Part shown: positions 1 through 8,806 of the stretch, piece after piece
Layout: each line of letters opens with the position of its first letter
Position numbering within the stretch: the stretch's first letter is position 1
Assembly (NCBI RefSeq): GCF_032302195.1
Contig: NZ_CP135275.1
Coordinates: forward strand, 6,647,001 to 6,711,000
Direction of reading: 5' to 3'
DNA length: 64,000 bases
From: Paenibacillus sp. MMS20-IR301
GTDB taxonomy: Bacteria > Bacillota > Bacilli > Paenibacillales > Paenibacillaceae
Translations under genes and position numbers: made by a program
The notes under the pieces: generated by a model
What the model saw: only the letters and a program-made list of their open reading frames with translations
What the model was told of the DNA's origin: nothing
The model's database searches: none

Positions 1-130
1 CGTATGTACCGGATGTATATATTCGCATAAATGCATTTGTTATAATTTTCACTAGTACAGTTACAAGTAGTCTGATTAGCCTACTTTACAGCTGATATTA
101 CCTGTTTTTCACGTCATTACATAACTTTAT

Positions 131-160
131 TTTACATATTATGATATAAATTCTTATTAT
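131..160 (+). promoter_or_regulatory. Putative sigma-A promoter of the Tad locus
   Basis: TTTACA at 131-136 and TATTAT at 155-160 are separated by 18 bases, close to the sigma-A consensus. This would leave a leader of roughly 100 bases before the first gene. The rest of the first 262 bases is AT-rich and shows no convincing gene. Confidence 0.45.
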
Positions 161-268
161 GTCTAATTGTCGAATGAAGGAGGGACCTGCATATCATTGT
201 ATTTTCCTGTGGCTTATGTGTTGAGGTGTAGCCGGGGCTGAACATGTAAATGCAAAGGTATAGTGAAT

Positions 269-949
269 ATGGCCTACATATACGAAGCCGTAAGTCTTCA
301 GAACAGAAGAAAGTCGAATATGGACAGTCTGGTCGTCTGTGAACGGGTTGTCGGAGGAAGAAAAGCTTTGCTCGCAGTAGTCTGTGATGGGGTTGGAAGC
401 ATGTCGGACGGAGGAGTCGCAAGCTCAAGTGCGGTACGGCTGCTTAGCGGGTGGTTTAACAATCTCGGCCATACGGAACGTGTCGGTCTCCGGATGCGGG
501 ATGAGGTCTTATTAATCAATACTTACATAATGAATCTGGCAAGCAGTCAGGGACTGAATACAGCAACAACACTATCGGCGCTGCTCTTGATTGAAGAACA
601 GTATTGTATTGTTCATTCCGGGGACAGCCGGATCTATTGCCTTAGTGAGGCCCGGGGGCTGATGCAGCTGACGGCCGATGATGTTTCCGATACAGGCAGG
701 CTGACTTCTTATATTGGCCATAAAAGCAACCCTGTATTGCATTACGCTGAAGGAACGGCTCCCGGCAAGGTATTTCTGCTGTGCTCAGACGGACTTTATA
801 AGCGGCTCAACACAGATTTGCTTACTCCACATACGAATTTCAGTAACCGGAAATCCATGCAAAGGACTATTAAAGTCCTAACGAATTATGTCATTGAGCA
901 TGGTGAGGAAGACAATATATCCGTAGCGTTCGTAAAAATAGAAAGTTGA
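269..949 (+). CDS. PP2C-family Ser/Thr protein phosphatase
   Basis: A 226-residue metal-dependent phosphatase, expected to remove phosphate from Ser/Thr of cytoplasmic targets. The PP2C metal-binding motifs are all visible: an N-terminal NMDS (NEDA equivalent), VCDGVGSMSDGG, HSGDSRIY, LLCSDGLYKRL and a C-terminal EDNISV. There is no membrane segment, so it is a bare catalytic domain like Stp/PrpC but slightly shorter. A GTG at 263 is in frame; the ATG at 269 is preferred because it lies about 9 bases after AAAGG. It is the first gene of the Tad-type locus, 10 bases before the next gene. The likely opposing enzyme is the membrane kinase at 13064-15913. Confidence 0.88.
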   Translation: MAYIYEAVSLQNRRKSNMDSLVVCERVVGGRKALLAVVCDGVGSMSDGGVASSSAVRLLSGWFNNLGHTERVGLRMRDEVLLINTYIMNLASSQGLNTATTLSALLLIEEQYCIVHSGDSRIYCLSEARGLMQLTADDVSDTGRLTSYIGHKSNPVLHYAEGTAPGKVFLLCSDGLYKRLNTDLLTPHTNFSNRKSMQRTIKVLTNYVIEHGEEDNISVAFVKIES

Positions 950-959
950 GGAATATATT

Positions 960-1979
960 ATGAAAATTCAACTGCTTGTAGCCTTGAGTGACGGAGACTA
1001 TACCGAGCATCTGTCGGCTGTTCTGGCTGAGAAGCACGCTGATACGTTTGAAGTTTCCGTATGTACCTCCAGAGTTTTGTTTGACGACATGCTCGAAAGA
1101 CGTAAATTTGATGTTGCACTGCTCGAGCCGTCGCTGGCTGCCGGTGCGAATCTGCAGAACATCCGGCTCCCGCTTATGGTGTGGGATGGAGCTTCAGCAG
1201 AATCTGCTACGGACAGCAGCCTGCGGCCTATCCGTAAATATCAGCGCATTTCCGAGATTACCAGAGATCTGCTGGAGCAATATGCTGAAGTTGCCTCTGT
1301 GACAGGCGGCTTCGGCTCTGGAAGCGGGAATATAACGGTAGTCTGGTCCCCGGCGGGCGGAACCGGCAAAACAACGGTTGCCCTTGCTTATGCAGCCCAA
1401 AGAGTCGGCGGCGGCAAACAGGTGACCTATCTGGATCTGGAGTATTTCTCGAGTACTTTTGCATACTTCGCTGAGACAGGAAAGAGCATTAGCAGAGCCT
1501 TTGAACGGATTGACGGCAATCTTGAAATTCTGCTGAAGAGCATCAGGCAGCAGGATAACGGTTCAGGTATTACCTACTTTCAGCCGCCGGAAAATTATGA
1601 TGATATGAATGAGCTGACGGTTGAGGACATCGTTGTACTGGCCAGAGCCTGTGCCAAAGGGGTGGATGAACTTGTCATTGACCTGCCGAGTGTGTGCGAC
1701 AAACGGACCAGGCAGCTTATGGACATTGCTGACAAAGTATTGCTTGTCACCGACTATTCCCGCACAGCCCAAGTGAAGCTGGATCAGTTCCTTGCCCAGC
1801 ATAATGTCTTTGAGCGGATCCGGGCCAAAACAAGGCTTGTAGCCAACAAGGGTGCCAAGCTTGGTAAGCTTCCTATCGAAGTGATGTACAGCCTGCCTTA
1901 TGTGCAGCTGGGGGACACCGTTGATGTGTATAAGACCCTTTCAGGTTGTACCCTTCAGGGTATGGGAGTGCATGCATGA
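960..1979 (+). CDS. TadZ/CpaE-like MinD/ParA-type ATPase
   Basis: A 339-residue protein of the TadZ/CpaE type, which places the Tad pilus machine in the cell. The first ~115 residues look like a degenerate receiver-like domain. A deviant Walker A, PAGGTGKTT, follows near residue 132, and the middle contains the LDLEYF and DLPSV strands typical of MinD/ParA folds. The stop overlaps the start of the TadA-like gene as ATGA, indicating translational coupling. The family is known for polar localisation of pili; the role here is inferred from position directly before tadA, tadB and tadC. Confidence 0.85.
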   Translation: MKIQLLVALSDGDYTEHLSAVLAEKHADTFEVSVCTSRVLFDDMLERRKFDVALLEPSLAAGANLQNIRLPLMVWDGASAESATDSSLRPIRKYQRISEITRDLLEQYAEVASVTGGFGSGSGNITVVWSPAGGTGKTTVALAYAAQRVGGGKQVTYLDLEYFSSTFAYFAETGKSISRAFERIDGNLEILLKSIRQQDNGSGITYFQPPENYDDMNELTVEDIVVLARACAKGVDELVIDLPSVCDKRTRQLMDIADKVLLVTDYSRTAQVKLDQFLAQHNVFERIRAKTRLVANKGAKLGKLPIEVMYSLPYVQLGDTVDVYKTLSGCTLQGMGVHA

Positions 1980-3262
1980 GCGATAAAATCCGTAACGATT
2001 TGATCGGCGTATTGAAATCTGAAATTCAGAATCATGCCGATTTGACGATTCTGAGCGACGAAGACCTTCAGTCGCTGATTACGAAGGCACTGGACAACAA
2101 AATTGACTGGGCGCGGGCAAACAGCCCTGAAGCATTCCGTGAGCTTGCGGCGCTTAACTTCAAAGAGAAGAAGCTGATCGCCGGTGCTGTATATGAAGCA
2201 ATACGCGGCTTAGGGGTACTTGGCCAGATTATTGCCGATCCCGATGTAACAGAGGTAATGATCAACGGCTATCAGGATATTTTCATTGAAAAAGCCGGGA
2301 GGCTCTACAAGGATGAACGCCAGTTCGAAAGCCGCCGCGAGCTTGAGATTATTATTGCCAAGTTCGTCTCCATGGCTGGCCGGCAAGTTAATGAAAGCGA
2401 ACCGATTGTCGACACCCGGCTGGATGACGGCTCACGCGTCAACGTGGTCATGCAGCCCGTTGCGCTGAACGGCCCGATCGTTACGATCCGCCGCTTTCCC
2501 AAAGAGGCAATGACCGTCCAGAAGCTGATTCAGTACGGCTCCATTACACCCGAGATTGCTGAAGTGCTGGAGCTGCTGGTGAAATGCAAATACAACATCT
2601 TCGTCAGCGGAGGAACCGGCAGTGGCAAGACCACCTTTCTTAATGCATTGTCCAACTTCATTCCGCGTGATGAACGGATCATCACGATCGAGGACTCGGC
2701 GGAGCTGCAGATTAAGAATATCGATAACCTGGTCCGGCTGGAGACGCGCAATGCAGGCCCGGACGGCAAAGGGGCGATAACCATCCGGGACTTAATTAAG
2801 TCTGCACTGCGGATGCGGCCGGAACGGGTCGTGGTCGGGGAAGTCCGCGGAGCAGAGGCGCTGGATATGCTGCAGGCGATGAATACAGGCCATGACGGCT
2901 CCCTCTCTACCGGGCATGCCAACTCGACCTTCGATATGCTCAGCCGGCTGGAGACCATGGTCCTTCAGGGAGCAGAAGGGCTGCCGCTGGAGGCGATCCG
3001 GCAGCAGATTTCCTCTGCTGTAGATATTATTATCCACCTCTCCCGCCTGCGGGATAAGAGCCGCAAAACGGTTGAAATCGTGGAAATCTTAGGTTATGAC
3101 CCGGAGAACCGGCGAATTATGACGAATGTGTTATACGAGTTCCGGGAAACGAAGACAAACGACAGTGCCCGAAACAAAGTAGTAGGCTCGCTTGTCCGTA
3201 CGGATAAACCAATGCAAAATACTCAAAAACTCGAAAATGCCGGGATCGACCGGGTCATATAG
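1976..3262 (+). CDS. tadA: TadA/CpaF-family secretion ATPase
   Basis: A 428-residue type II/IV secretion ATPase of the CpaF/TadA family, the hexameric motor that drives extension of Tad/Flp pili. Visible motifs are Walker A (SGGTGSGKTT, about residue 205), an Asp box (ITIEDSAEL), Walker B region (RVVVGEVRGAE) and the His box (GHDGSLSTGHANS). The frame is open further upstream to a TTG at 1946, but the ATG at 1976 overlapping the previous stop (ATGA) is the natural start. The C-terminal 50 residues after the ATPase core are polar and look unstructured. Confidence 0.95.
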   Translation: MSDKIRNDLIGVLKSEIQNHADLTILSDEDLQSLITKALDNKIDWARANSPEAFRELAALNFKEKKLIAGAVYEAIRGLGVLGQIIADPDVTEVMINGYQDIFIEKAGRLYKDERQFESRRELEIIIAKFVSMAGRQVNESEPIVDTRLDDGSRVNVVMQPVALNGPIVTIRRFPKEAMTVQKLIQYGSITPEIAEVLELLVKCKYNIFVSGGTGSGKTTFLNALSNFIPRDERIITIEDSAELQIKNIDNLVRLETRNAGPDGKGAITIRDLIKSALRMRPERVVVGEVRGAEALDMLQAMNTGHDGSLSTGHANSTFDMLSRLETMVLQGAEGLPLEAIRQQISSAVDIIIHLSRLRDKSRKTVEIVEILGYDPENRRIMTNVLYEFRETKTNDSARNKVVGSLVRTDKPMQNTQKLENAGIDRVI

Positions 3263-3273
3263 GAGACTATGCT

Positions 3274-4092
3274 GTGGAGAATAATATTTTCGTTCCCTCA
3301 GAGAACACGCACGGGGTGCAATATCAGCAGCAAGGCAGACGAGTGTATGCGCCGGACTATACCGTTACTCCATCAGGAACACTCGATCACATCGCAGCAT
3401 TTCTAATTGGCTTTACTGCAGGCGGGGCTGTACTGTTCATATTCTACAAAATCATCCTGCTGTCTGTTATAGGCGGAGTGCTATTCGGTACCGTCAACAT
3501 CTTTTTGGCTGCGCAGGGTGCGGTCAAGAAGCGCAGATATAAGCTGCGCGTACAATTCTTCGACCTGCTTGAAGCACTTTCAGTAGCGATGAGGGCGGGC
3601 AATCCGCCGCTTAAGGCCCTGCAGAGTGCACGCGAAGATCTGTTGCTCATCTATCCGGAGAGCAGTGACATTATTACAGAGCTTGAGATTATTATCGGCA
3701 AGTTCAATAATGCTGTGCCGTTGTCTGAAGCGTTCACCGACTTTGCAGAGCGCTGCGGGCTTGAGGATGTGTTCAGCTTCGCCTCCATCTACGCTACGAT
3801 CGAAGGGAAATCAAGCAGAACGGATGAGATTGTCCGGGAAACCAAGCAGATCATTTCTGACAAGATGGAAATTGAAATGGAAATTGATACCCTGATGACT
3901 GCAGCCAAATCGGAAGTCAATATTATGCTGCTGATGCCGCTGGTCGTGCTGGGCGTTATCGGTTACGCCGGTGCGGGGTTCATGGATGCGATATACACTA
4001 CCGGGATGGGACGTCTTGTCTCAACCGGAGGGCTGATCGTATTCATCATCAGCTTCGCAATGGCCCGTAAGTTCAGTAACGTCAAGCTATAG
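3274..4092 (+). CDS. tadB: TadB-like inner-membrane platform protein
   Basis: A 272-residue type II secretion F-domain protein, one of the two membrane platform subunits on which the TadA motor acts. Two membrane segments are seen near residues 28-70 and two at the C-terminus (about 213-265), flanking a cytoplasmic T2SSF domain that begins LRVQFFDLLEALSVAMRAG. The start is GTG at 3274, eight bases after AGGAGA. The gene lies 11 bases after tadA and 12 before the tadC-like gene. Confidence 0.88.
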   Translation: MENNIFVPSENTHGVQYQQQGRRVYAPDYTVTPSGTLDHIAAFLIGFTAGGAVLFIFYKIILLSVIGGVLFGTVNIFLAAQGAVKKRRYKLRVQFFDLLEALSVAMRAGNPPLKALQSAREDLLLIYPESSDIITELEIIIGKFNNAVPLSEAFTDFAERCGLEDVFSFASIYATIEGKSSRTDEIVRETKQIISDKMEIEMEIDTLMTAAKSEVNIMLLMPLVVLGVIGYAGAGFMDAIYTTGMGRLVSTGGLIVFIISFAMARKFSNVKL

Positions 4093-4104
4093 GAGGAGAC
4101 AGAA

Positions 4105-5160
4105 TTGCTGATTATCGTGATGACTCTGGCGACGCTTCTTGCAGCTGTATGGTTTGTTCTGCTGGCAATGGTGTCTAAGGAGGACTGGATCGCTGCAGCC
4201 TACAATAAAGTACTCGATAACCGGAATGCGGCGGAGAAGCTTGGCCGGAAGGATCTTGCGAATGCCGGTAAGCTGGCAGAGTATCACGGCTTGGCCGGAG
4301 CAGTGATGCGATTACTTCTCGGCGGCAACTCGGATAAGAAGATTGCCAAGCTGAAGCGGGATAGCGACCGTCTGCAAAACGGTGATCTGAAAGGCCTTAA
4401 CATATTTATTATGCCAGGCTATGTCCTGCAGCGTAAATTTGAGGCTATCGGACGCGGAGGAGTGCACAAAGCAATCCTGCTGAAGAACTTTGAGCTGCAC
4501 GGCAAAAAGCATGCAGCCAACAAGACCAAACAGCTGCTGGCCAAGCTGCTGTCCTTCCCGATTATCGGGGTGTCTTTGTCGCTCTCTATCGGAGCAATGG
4601 CTATTGGTATGGGGAACACGACCGGCGGTCTGGCGGTGCTAACAGTCGGAACATTGCTGGTACTGTTCCTGGTATATGCGCTGTACGATGAAGTAAGCGA
4701 CCAGGTCAATAAGCGGCGGGCAGCCATTGCCAGGCAGTTCCCCAATGTGGTCTCCAAGCTGGCGCTGCTGGTTACATCAGGCATGATTGTGGACAGGGCA
4801 TGGAAGGAAACGGCTGCCAGCCAGGAATCCGAACTATATCAGGAAATGCGCAGAACCTCAGAGGAGCTGGATAATCTGGTTACCCCCGAGCTGGCCTACA
4901 GCAACTTCATTAACCGCTGCAACACGAAAGAGACAGCCAAGCTTGCTTCAGCCATTATGCAGAACTTGTCCAAGGGTAATGCCGAAATCGGATTTCTGCT
5001 GAAGCAAATGGCCAAGGAAGCCTGGCAGGAGCGCCGGCATACGGCAAAGCGGGACGCTGAGAAGGCCAACTCCAAGCTGATGATCCCAACGATGCTGCTG
5101 TTTCTTGCCATCCTTGTAATGCTTATGGTGCCAGTCGCTATGAACTTTAATGTTCTATAG
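4105..5160 (+). CDS. tadC: TadC-like inner-membrane platform protein
   Basis: A 351-residue second F-domain platform protein, partner of TadB. It has an N-terminal membrane segment (residues 1-22), a pair of segments around 150-190, the T2SSF domain (RRAAIARQFPNVVSKLALLV onward) and a C-terminal segment (LMIPTMLLFLAILVMLM). The start is TTG at 4105 preceded by AGGAGGAG at 4091-4098. TadB and TadC normally work as a pair in the cytoplasmic membrane. Confidence 0.87.
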   Translation: MLIIVMTLATLLAAVWFVLLAMVSKEDWIAAAYNKVLDNRNAAEKLGRKDLANAGKLAEYHGLAGAVMRLLLGGNSDKKIAKLKRDSDRLQNGDLKGLNIFIMPGYVLQRKFEAIGRGGVHKAILLKNFELHGKKHAANKTKQLLAKLLSFPIIGVSLSLSIGAMAIGMGNTTGGLAVLTVGTLLVLFLVYALYDEVSDQVNKRRAAIARQFPNVVSKLALLVTSGMIVDRAWKETAASQESELYQEMRRTSEELDNLVTPELAYSNFINRCNTKETAKLASAIMQNLSKGNAEIGFLLKQMAKEAWQERRHTAKRDAEKANSKLMIPTMLLFLAILVMLMVPVAMNFNVL

Positions 5161-5200
5161 CGTAAGTACATAGAACCCAAATGAAAAGGAGGATAAACCT

Positions 5201-5431
5201 ATGATGGAAACATTCAGAAATTATTCGATATCCGCTTACCTATCAGTTAAGGAGGGTATCCGCAGCTTCAAGGAAGACGAGCGCGGACTGTCTGGGGTGG
5301 TAGTGGCAGTGTTATTGATTCTTGTAGCGGTACTTGCAATTGTATTTCTTTGGAGCAGTCTAAGTGATTGGCTTGAGAAATTGTGGGAAAAAATAACAGG
5401 TGCAGGTAATGGTATCGAAGGTATTAAATAA
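5201..5431 (+). CDS. Small Flp/archaeal-like type IV pilin
   Basis: A 76-residue protein with a class III (prepilin) signal: a charged leader ending KEDERG, then the hydrophobic stretch LSGVVVAVLLILVAVLAIVF, then an amphipathic tail. The prepilin peptidase encoded at 9568 would cut after the Gly. It is the best candidate for the major pilus subunit, being small and placed straight after the platform genes with a strong AAAAGGAGG site. Unlike classic Flp pilins the fifth residue of the mature chain is Val, not Glu; the G-LSGVVVAV pattern is closer to archaeal pilins. Function is inferred from this layout. Confidence 0.8.
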   Translation: MMETFRNYSISAYLSVKEGIRSFKEDERGLSGVVVAVLLILVAVLAIVFLWSSLSDWLEKLWEKITGAGNGIEGIK

Positions 5432-5456
5432 TTAGCTTTGAAATTAATTAAAGGAG

Positions 5457-6125
5457 GTGGCCGTTCTGAAAAACCTGAAAAGCCTTTGGAAGGATACCAA
5501 GGGAGATGCGGTGGTCGAAGCGGCCATCCTTTTTCCTGTTATGATTATGATTTTTGCCGCACTAGTACTGCTGGCGATGTATTTGCCTACAAGAGCTGTA
5601 CTGCAGCGCTCCACCCAGATTGCAGCTACGGCTATTGCTACCGAACGCAGTGATACCTGGCTGACCTATGATGAGCAAGCGCTGGATTACAAGTGGAAAA
5701 CGAAGCGGAGTCAACTAGATAACGTGTATGCTGCTGCCGTCAAGTCCTTCTTCTCCGGAGAAGCCTCCGGAAAGGCAGAGACTATAGTCAAGAATGCCGG
5801 GAAGCGGGGAATTATCTCCCCGAAGGGGACACTCACCGTCCAGTACGGTGTTGCGAATTACATTGTCTACAAAGAAATTGTTGTGACAGCTACCCAGATT
5901 ATACCTATGCCTGTTAATTTATCATTCATCGGGTTTCCCACAGAACTTCCCGTTACAGTAACATCTACGGCTACTGTACAAAATGGCGATGAGTTTGTAC
6001 GCAATATGGATTTAGCAGATGGCTTTGTCAAATACATAGATAAAAAATATGAAATCTCAACAAATGAAGTATTCCAGAAGGTAAGCGAAGTTATAGGCAA
6101 ATTCAATGAATTTCTTGGCATATAG
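5457..6125 (+). CDS. TadE-like pseudopilin
   Basis: A 222-residue TadE-like protein. After a short leader (WKDTKG) comes DAVVEAAILFPVMIMIFAAL, with Glu at mature position 5 as in processed pseudopilins, followed by a soluble, Thr/Val-rich outer domain. It is expected to be cleaved by the prepilin peptidase and built into the pilus base or tip. The start is uncertain: the GTG at 5457 lies inside the AAGGAGG site at 5451-5457, so the in-frame CTG at 5466, 8 bases after the site, may be the real initiation codon. Confidence 0.82.
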   Translation: MAVLKNLKSLWKDTKGDAVVEAAILFPVMIMIFAALVLLAMYLPTRAVLQRSTQIAATAIATERSDTWLTYDEQALDYKWKTKRSQLDNVYAAAVKSFFSGEASGKAETIVKNAGKRGIISPKGTLTVQYGVANYIVYKEIVVTATQIIPMPVNLSFIGFPTELPVTVTSTATVQNGDEFVRNMDLADGFVKYIDKKYEISTNEVFQKVSEVIGKFNEFLGI

Positions 6126-6137
6126 GAGAGAACAGGG

Positions 6138-8804
6138 ATGCAAAGGTTTCTGCGCGATTGTAATGCTGCGGTAACAGTGTTTGTGACACTCCTGCTGATA
6201 CCGGCGATCTTGGTCAGCGGCACGGCAGTGGACTTGGCCCGGATCTATACGGCCAAAAGTATTGTTCAGGATGCTAATCAACTTGCTGCCAATTCAGTGC
6301 TGGCCAGCTATGAGGCAATGCTTCAGGATCTGTACGGCGTATTCGGAGTCATGCAGGATGATCCGATTTTGGGTGGCATGCTGGATGAATATATACAGGT
6401 TACGGTGTTCGGAGAGGACTGGAAGAAAACAGGCTCCGGCACATTCCAGTTGTTCTATGGGTCCAACCTGCAGCCGGCGGTTGTCAGTCCGGCGAGGGAG
6501 CAGAATCTCCGCAATGTTGAGGTGCTGCGGCGCCAGATTGAGGAATATGCCAAATACCGTGCTCCGGTAGTTATTGTTCAGGATATATTGGACAGAATCG
6601 AGAGCTTCAAGAAGGTGAAGCATGACGCGGAAGCGATCGACATAAAAATGCAGATTGACAGCAAAATCGGCGAGATCGATAAGCTGTACAGACAGATATT
6701 CAGTCTGATTCAGGAGATTAACGGTTATCAGACCGCAGAAGACAAAGCCTTCGGCTCTATAAATAACATTCTGGACGAAATTAACCAGCAACTGCAGATG
6801 CTGAGGGGCACGCGTAGTGATTATACAGGCAGCTTCAATGCCGGTGACACAGAGGCGGCAGCTGACCATGAACACAAATATAACGCGATAAAAAGTAATA
6901 TCAGGGCGCTCATTGCGGGCGGAACAGTACTCACCCAGTGGCAGCCCGGCACTCCCGGCAGCCCGGGCAGTCCCGGTAGACCGGGTACTCCTGCAAGACC
7001 AGGCGTTCCGGCTACTCCTGCCATTCCCGCTGTTCCGGCCACCCCGGCTACTTCCGGCAGCTGGCTGGGCAGCCGCCACAGTAATGGCCTCACTGCTGCC
7101 ATTGGTGACGGCAAGTCCTCCTTAAAGACCTATAAGGATAAGCTGGATATCTTGGTTCAGAAATGTACAGAAGCTGATATCAAGAAGCAAGAGCTGTCCC
7201 GCCTTGTGGATGAGCTGGACCAGAAGCTGAACAGCGGGGAATGCACGGAAGAGTTAGAAAGGAAAATGGGCTTATTAGTTGCAGATTACCGCAGTCTGCT
7301 GAAGTACGAGCTGAAGAAGATGGCGGAGGCGATGCAAGCCAAGGACGGTCCTTATATAGATAGCGTAATAGCCAAGCTTGATGAAGTCAGTTACGGGAAT
7401 ATAGCAACTAATTCTCCTAGGATCTCAAAGGAAAACTTGCAAATGCTGAGTGCGATTGCAGAGTATGATATTGATTTTGAAATAATTAACAGGCTGAATC
7501 CTGGCCGTCCCGATCCGCTTACTCCATTAGCCGGGCTGGGGAGCAGCCAATACCGGTACCCGGTGCCGCGAGGCTTCGTCCTGTTCCAGAGCCCGGTCTT
7601 CTCCAGTACGGATAACCCGGGGTTCTATAGCGTTTTAAGCCTGTGGTATACAAGCAGTTCGGGCTCGACCCAGCAGCAAAGAGATAACGCTACGGATAAT
7701 ATTACGGGAATCATTGGAGAGGTGCAGGATTTTTTAGAAGGACTACTGGTTTATGATCCTGATCCCGGTGCTGAATATTACAAGCCGCAAAGTGGTGAAA
7801 GTCAGGGCTCATTCGGTACTCCCGGGACCGGAGCAGATGAGATGGCCTCATTCGGAACCGACGGGAACTGGGATGAAGAAGGCGTGGGCATGGAGAAGAC
7901 AAGAGAGGCGCTGGGCAGCAGTATTTTCAGCCAAATCGGTGAGGCCATGGGGAAGGTCGGCGATAAAATCCTCTTGCTGACCTATGACAGCGAAATGTTC
8001 TCAAACTGGACTACGAGTTTTGAGGAGGATCCTATAACCATGTCTGGTGCCCCGCTGGGGAAGGATATCAATTATTTCTACAAGTCAGAGCAGGAATATC
8101 TCATTCATGGCGACGCAGGTAACGCCGCCGCTAACCTGAAGGCTGTCGCGGGATTAACCTTGCTGGTGCGCTTTGTGTTTAACTATACTTCCACATTCAT
8201 CGTGCCTGAGGTTAAGGCGGAGATACTGGAGATCAAAGCGATGTTTACAGCAGTGCCGCCGTTTGCGGTGTTTATCAGCGAGCTGGCACGGGTTGGATAT
8301 GCATTATGTGAATCGGCGTACGATCTGTCCCGGCTGAGAAATAATAAAAAAGTGGTCCTGCTGAAGATGGATTCGGCTGACTGGACCTTTAGCCTGAAGG
8401 GGTTAATCAGTAAACTTGCAGAGCCGAAGGGCAAAGGTACAGCCGTGTCGTTAAGTAAGCAAGAGGATACTATAGCCGTTAAAAATGATGAGAAGGGCCT
8501 GAGCTACAGCGATTATTTGAAGCTCTACCTGTTATTCGTGAACGGGGACACGCTTGCCGCCCGGACGGCGGATCTGATCTCCTTGAATATGACCAACAAG
8601 AAGCTGGGACTGGAGGCTGATGAGGCTGCCATGGCTGGTGCGGAGCTCTTTGATCTTCAAAAGGCTATTACCGGCTTCAGTATACAATCGACAGTAGATT
8701 TAAGAATGCTGTTCCTGTCCATGCCGTTTGCCCAGAAGGGTGTTAATGGTGTGGTTCCGCCGAAGACGCTTCCTATTAACGTTACGGACTACAGGGGGTA
8801 CTAG
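6138..8804 (+). CDS. Large TadG-like pilus-associated protein with collagen-like segment
   Basis: An 888-residue protein with one N-terminal membrane anchor (VTVFVTLLLIPAILVSGTAV) of the TadE/TadG type followed by a very large outer domain. Residues about 160-260 are helical and charged, probably coiled coil. Residues about 268-305 are a low-complexity run of G-x-P triplets changing to x-P-A triplets. A further hydrophobic pair occurs near 675-725. The gene starts ATG at 6138 with AGGAGAGAAC before it and ends 2 bases before the next gene. A role as a surface-exposed pilus tip or adhesin is inferred from position; TadG itself is poorly understood. Confidence 0.75.
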   Translation: MQRFLRDCNAAVTVFVTLLLIPAILVSGTAVDLARIYTAKSIVQDANQLAANSVLASYEAMLQDLYGVFGVMQDDPILGGMLDEYIQVTVFGEDWKKTGSGTFQLFYGSNLQPAVVSPAREQNLRNVEVLRRQIEEYAKYRAPVVIVQDILDRIESFKKVKHDAEAIDIKMQIDSKIGEIDKLYRQIFSLIQEINGYQTAEDKAFGSINNILDEINQQLQMLRGTRSDYTGSFNAGDTEAAADHEHKYNAIKSNIRALIAGGTVLTQWQPGTPGSPGSPGRPGTPARPGVPATPAIPAVPATPATSGSWLGSRHSNGLTAAIGDGKSSLKTYKDKLDILVQKCTEADIKKQELSRLVDELDQKLNSGECTEELERKMGLLVADYRSLLKYELKKMAEAMQAKDGPYIDSVIAKLDEVSYGNIATNSPRISKENLQMLSAIAEYDIDFEIINRLNPGRPDPLTPLAGLGSSQYRYPVPRGFVLFQSPVFSSTDNPGFYSVLSLWYTSSSGSTQQQRDNATDNITGIIGEVQDFLEGLLVYDPDPGAEYYKPQSGESQGSFGTPGTGADEMASFGTDGNWDEEGVGMEKTREALGSSIFSQIGEAMGKVGDKILLLTYDSEMFSNWTTSFEEDPITMSGAPLGKDINYFYKSEQEYLIHGDAGNAAANLKAVAGLTLLVRFVFNYTSTFIVPEVKAEILEIKAMFTAVPPFAVFISELARVGYALCESAYDLSRLRNNKKVVLLKMDSADWTFSLKGLISKLAEPKGKGTAVSLSKQEDTIAVKNDEKGLSYSDYLKLYLLFVNGDTLAARTADLISLNMTNKKLGLEADEAAMAGAELFDLQKAITGFSIQSTVDLRMLFLSMPFAQKGVNGVVPPKTLPINVTDYRGY

Positions 8805-8806
8805 CC

